Assembly: GCF_042680725.1 (NCBI RefSeq)
Contig: NZ_JBHUEK010000018.1
Span: forward strand, 186,001 to 250,000
DNA: 64,000 bases
Source of the DNA: Ferdinandcohnia salidurans
Lineage (GTDB): Bacteria > Bacillota > Bacilli > Bacillales > Bacillaceae_L
Direction: 5' to 3'
Numbering within the stretch: the stretch's first letter is position 1; each line of letters starts with the position of its first letter. The notes under the pieces were generated by a model. The model searched no databases. It saw only the letters and a program-made list of their open reading frames with translations, and was not told where the DNA came from. The translations under genes and the position numbers were made by a program. Positions 61,629 through 64,000 of this stretch are shown in pieces.

Positions 61629-62399
61629 TTATCGGAACATAGATTTTAAATCATCTATTGATGTACGAGTATAAAAGGGTTTTGTCTGATCAACAATTGA
61701 ATTTGTTAGTGGTAGTGTCTCGGGTAGAATGACAATTTCGATTTGTTGATTAGAAAGTTTATCTACTGTTCTAAACACATCCAATACTAGTTGCTTTGAA
61801 CTGTTCTCGTCTTGGTTGTCTACCGTTAGTCCAATGAAGGGAATCGGCTTGCTTGCACTAGCGGGATTGTATATATGTGTAAAGTATGCGTTCTTGATAG
61901 TAGGAAAGCTTTTTAGATTGTCGGAAATAGCATTAAGAACGGAATGAGGGATTTCTTCCATTTGGTTTGTTAGGAAACTCTGTTTTTCTTCAAAAGCTAA
62001 CTCCTCAAAAAAATAATGAAGAATTCTTCCGTCACGTAGTGTTTCGAGTTCCTGTTGGATAATCTTTTTACTAACATCAAAACCAGGGTTAAGAACCCAC
62101 GGGGTATCTGGTTCAATTAGCTTTAGTAGCATACTTGTTGAGATTTTTACATATTTATAGTTTCCCTTATAGATGGAGTTGAATTTCTCAACACTTGAAT
62201 ACACAGGGAGAACAAGCTCATTATTCATTTCTATATACTTTAAATTCAGAATCGGCTCTCCATTTGAGCTGGAGGAAACAGTGCCGATTGCAACCACCTC
62301 TAAATCCAGAAAAGCTTTATAAAAGTGGTAGCGCTTCTCAGGATGATTTATGGCATCTGACAGAATAGAATCAAATGGGTCAATTGTTTGTTTTTTCAT
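61629..62399 (-). CDS. SseB-family protein
   Basis: A 256-residue soluble protein with an N-terminal SseB-type domain (DSILSDAINHPEKRYHFYKAFLDLEVVAIGT, LPVYSSVEKF) and a C-terminal SseB_C-like half (NLKSFPTIKNAYFTHIYNPAS, IGLTVDN). SseB-type proteins are frequent in type VII toxin loci and may act as accessory proteins. The frame is open from 62447, but that region contains the likely -10 box, so ATG at 62399 is chosen. It lies 23 bases ahead of the toxin gene, so the two are probably cotranscribed. Confidence 0.75.
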   Translation of the reverse strand: MKKQTIDPFDSILSDAINHPEKRYHFYKAFLDLEVVAIGTVSSSSNGEPILNLKYIEMNNELVLPVYSSVEKFNSIYKGNYKYVKISTSMLLKLIEPDTPWVLNPGFDVSKKIIQQELETLRDGRILHYFFEELAFEEKQSFLTNQMEEIPHSVLNAISDNLKSFPTIKNAYFTHIYNPASASKPIPFIGLTVDNQDENSSKQLVLDVFRTVDKLSNQQIEIVILPETLPLTNSIVDQTKPFYTRTSIDDLKSMFR

Positions 62400-62437
62400 T
62401 TTTTTTACATGCACGCTCCAATTTTGGATTATGGTAA

Positions 62438-62443
62438 TATTAT
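62438..62443 (-). promoter_or_regulatory. -10 box of the SseB/toxin operon
   Basis: TATAAT on the minus strand inside the TTG-TAT-AAT open frame at 62447. It argues that translation starts downstream of it, at 62399. A TTGATT about five bases upstream is too close to be the -35 box, so only the -10 is claimed. Confidence 0.4.
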
Positions 62444-62620
62444 ACAATCAAAGAGTAAGTGAAAGTAGGTAATAAAGTACTAGGATAAATGGCATGATTT
62501 TTATTGTGGAACTCCAATTTTTGTACCAAATCATCATTTAGCACACATTATTCTGTTTCCGGTCATAAAATGTATAAAAGCAGGTCAATATAGAGACCGG
62601 GAAAGTTGTGATATGAATTT

Positions 62621-63157
62621 ATGAAAAACAATTCAAACAATCACTTCTTATTTAAAAATCTATTAGAAAAGCGGATGTCATTTGAGCGGGTTTTTGAGCA
62701 TATTACTGAGTTCATGCGCTCCCAACCTACTGGGAAGTTCAGGCTCATTATTGGGACAGATTCTCAAGTGCACCCAAGACAAACTACCTTTATAACAGGT
62801 GTTGTCATACTTAATGAAGGAAAAGGTGTGTGGGCATGTATTCGAAAAGTGGTTGTTCCGAGGAGAATGGAACATTTGCATGAGCGAATTTCCTATGAAT
62901 TATCATTATCAGAGGAAGTTGTTTCATTGTTTACCGAAGAGAAGAAAAATCAACTCATCGATATTGTGCTCCCGCATATTTATGATGGTGCCTCTTTTAC
63001 AATGGAGGGGCACATTGACATCGGGGCAGGGAAGAGAAACAAAACACGTGAATTTGTGAAAGAAATGGTGACACGAATGGAAGCAATTGGTGTGGAACCG
63101 AAAATAAAACCAAATGCATTCGTGGCCTCATGCTACGCGAACCGTTATACCAAATAG
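62621..63157 (+). CDS. YkuK-family RNase H-like protein (DUF458)
   Basis: A 178-residue protein matching B. subtilis YkuK. IGTDSQVHPRQTTFITGVVIL supplies the first acidic residue of an RNase H-like fold, and HIDIGAGKRNKTREFVKEMV and IKPNAFVASCYANRYTK are conserved C-terminal parts. The family is predicted to have a nuclease-like fold without proven activity. The ATG at 62621 has only a weak GGGAAAG site upstream. It is a single-gene unit followed by a long hairpin. Confidence 0.85.
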   Translation: MKNNSNNHFLFKNLLEKRMSFERVFEHITEFMRSQPTGKFRLIIGTDSQVHPRQTTFITGVVILNEGKGVWACIRKVVVPRRMEHLHERISYELSLSEEVVSLFTEEKKNQLIDIVLPHIYDGASFTMEGHIDIGAGKRNKTREFVKEMVTRMEAIGVEPKIKPNAFVASCYANRYTK

Positions 63158-63191
63158 AGTGTTAGAGTTGGAGTTTCACCTAACACGGGTA

Positions 63192-63267
63192 AAACGGAAT
63201 CGGTGCCTGGCCCCCAGTGAGTATCGTGATCTTGCAACCTCGCTGGGAATCAGGCACCGATTTTTTA
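63192..63267 (+). terminator. Long hairpin terminator after the YkuK gene
   Basis: AATCGGTGCCTG and CAGGCACCGATT pair over 12 bases, with an inner CCAG/CTGG helix in the loop, and TTTTTT follows. GGTGCCTGGCCCC is a sequence type often seen in dispersed Bacillus terminator repeats. Confidence 0.85.
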
Positions 63268-63298
63268 TGTGGATTCAGCAGAGTTGGAGAATATGCGA

Positions 63299-63715
63299 GA
63301 TGAAGGGGAAAAGTGTTTTAGAATATTGCACGATATCCTCTTAATAAGTGGGATGAAGGGGAAAAGGGACCTGAATTTTGAAATGAATCCTCTTCATAGT
63401 TGGGATGAAGGGGAAAGGGAGACAGAATCTTGAGTTGAATCCTCTTCATAAGCGGGATGAAGAGGAAAAGGATCCAGAATTTAGAGTTGAATCCTCTTCA
63501 TAAGCTGGATGAAGAGGAAAAGGAACCAGAATTTTGAGTTAAATCCTCTTCATAGGCGGGATGAAGAGGAAAGGGAGACAGAATCTTGAGTTGAATCCTC
63601 TTCATAGACGGTATGAAGAGGAAAAGTGATCTGATATTTGAGTTGAATCCTCTTCATAAGCTGGATGAAGAGGAAAAGGAATCAGAATTTTGAGTTAAAT
63701 CCTCTTCGTAAGCTT
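63299..63715. repeat. 52-bp palindromic tandem repeats, group A (eight units)
   Basis: Units start with GATGAAG or TATGAAG at 63299, 63352, 63404, 63456, 63508, 63560, 63612 and 63664, a period of 52 (first step 53). Each begins ATGAAGAGGA or ATGAAGGGGA and ends ATCCTCTTCATA, so ends can pair over about 10 bases around a variable AG-rich middle that includes CAGAAT and TTGAGTT. The array continues without a break into group B. No open frame runs through it and no spacer sequences interrupt it. Confidence 0.9.
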
Positions 63716-64000
63716 GTGAAGTCCCGAACGCGTCGGCGTCCAACGTCCAAAGTCCTTCATAAGCAGTATGAAGTCCCGAACGCGTCGGCGTCCATCGCCC
63801 AAAGTCCTTCATAAGCCGGATGAAGTCCCGAACGCATCGGCGTCAGTCGCCCAAAGTCCTTCATAAGCGTATGAAGTCCCGAACACATCGGCTTCCATCG
63901 CGCAAAGTCTTTCATAAGCCCGATGAAGTCCCGAACGCCAGGGCGTCCAACGTCCAAAGTCCTTCATAAGCAGTATGAAGTCCCGAACGGGTCGACGTCC
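63716..64000. repeat. 52-bp palindromic tandem repeats, group B (six or more units)
   Basis: Units carry TGAAG at 63717, 63769, 63821, 63872, 63924 and 63976, a period of 51-52. The body TCCCGAACGCGTCGGCGTCC is GC-rich and unlike group A, but the unit ends (ATGAAG and AAAGTCCTTCATAAG) and the period are the same. The array runs off the right edge of the window. The last unit has CGGGTCGACGTCC, so units vary mostly in the centre. Confidence 0.9.

Noticed and set aside
63757..63957. Minus-strand 66-codon frame in the repeat array
   Set aside because: It is a translation of the 52-bp repeats, shows repeat-derived residues only and lacks a start signal.
63299..64000. CRISPR array
   Set aside because: Units are contiguous with no unique spacers, each unit is itself palindromic, and no cas genes are present.

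Overview
The window looks like chromosomal DNA of an aerobic, low-GC, spore-former-type Firmicute of the Bacillaceae. Pointers are strong AGGAGG-type ribosome binding sites with many TTG and GTG starts, S-box (SAM-I) riboswitches, CcpA-type cre sites, U-tract hairpin terminators, a seven-gene Mrp antiporter operon, an HPII-type catalase, and YkuK-, YuiF- and YczE-like proteins. No rRNA, tRNA, CRISPR array or intact transposon was seen. No species is claimed.

Region by region. 1-3.3 kb: the N-terminal part of a sensor kinase (minus strand), then two complete SAM-I riboswitches in series, each with its own promoter and terminator, ahead of an O-acetylhomoserine sulfhydrylase fused to a CoA-binding domain. 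3.3-3.5 kb: a block of nested palindromes resembling the end of an IS200/IS605-type element. 3.6-9.8 kb: an operon for an oxo-acid: acyl-CoA synthetase, a thiolase-fold protein without thiolase catalytic residues plus its DUF35 partner (an Ltp/DUF35 aldolase-like pair), an MHS-type permease and a true thiolase. 9.8-18 kb: housekeeping and small loci (YczE-like protein, pantothenate kinase, spermidine synthase, GH3 lipoprotein or membrane-anchored glycosidase, XRE regulator with a membrane protein, two uncharacterised proteins). 18-25.4 kb: an M20 amidohydrolase with a two-gene membrane system, an FNR-box-preceded chemoreceptor, a PAS-GGDEF-EAL protein and a His-rich cupin. 25.4-35.5 kb: a BCCT transporter, a 1804-residue sortase-anchored pectinesterase-pectate lyase and a large catalase.

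35.8-46.6 kb is the most interesting part. A GNAT acyltransferase with an N-succinylamino-acid-racemase-like enzyme and a LysR regulator face a histidine-utilisation-like operon (hutU-, hutI-, M20-, hutH- and yuiF-like). Its enzymes keep the family folds, but each departs from the canonical active site, and there is no hutG. It reads as a hut-derived pathway for a histidine derivative or with altered chemistry. This is an inference from motifs.

46.7-52.4 kb: a TRAP transporter (dctM, dctQ, dctP) and a quinohemoprotein (PQQ plus cytochrome c) dehydrogenase, all on the minus strand. 52.6-60.1 kb: a small tyrosine-recombinase-like protein, a stand-alone KdpD-like Usp protein and mrpABCDEFG. 60.2-62.4 kb: a minus-strand type VII secretion-type polymorphic toxin locus (SseB-like protein, effector, candidate immunity protein). 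62.6 kb to the end: a YkuK-family protein, then a long array of 52-bp palindromic tandem repeats. A related three-unit array sits at 49.97-50.12 kb. Another family of short palindromes containing GGGACA and TGTCCC is scattered through intergenic DNA between 11.5 and 27.2 kb.
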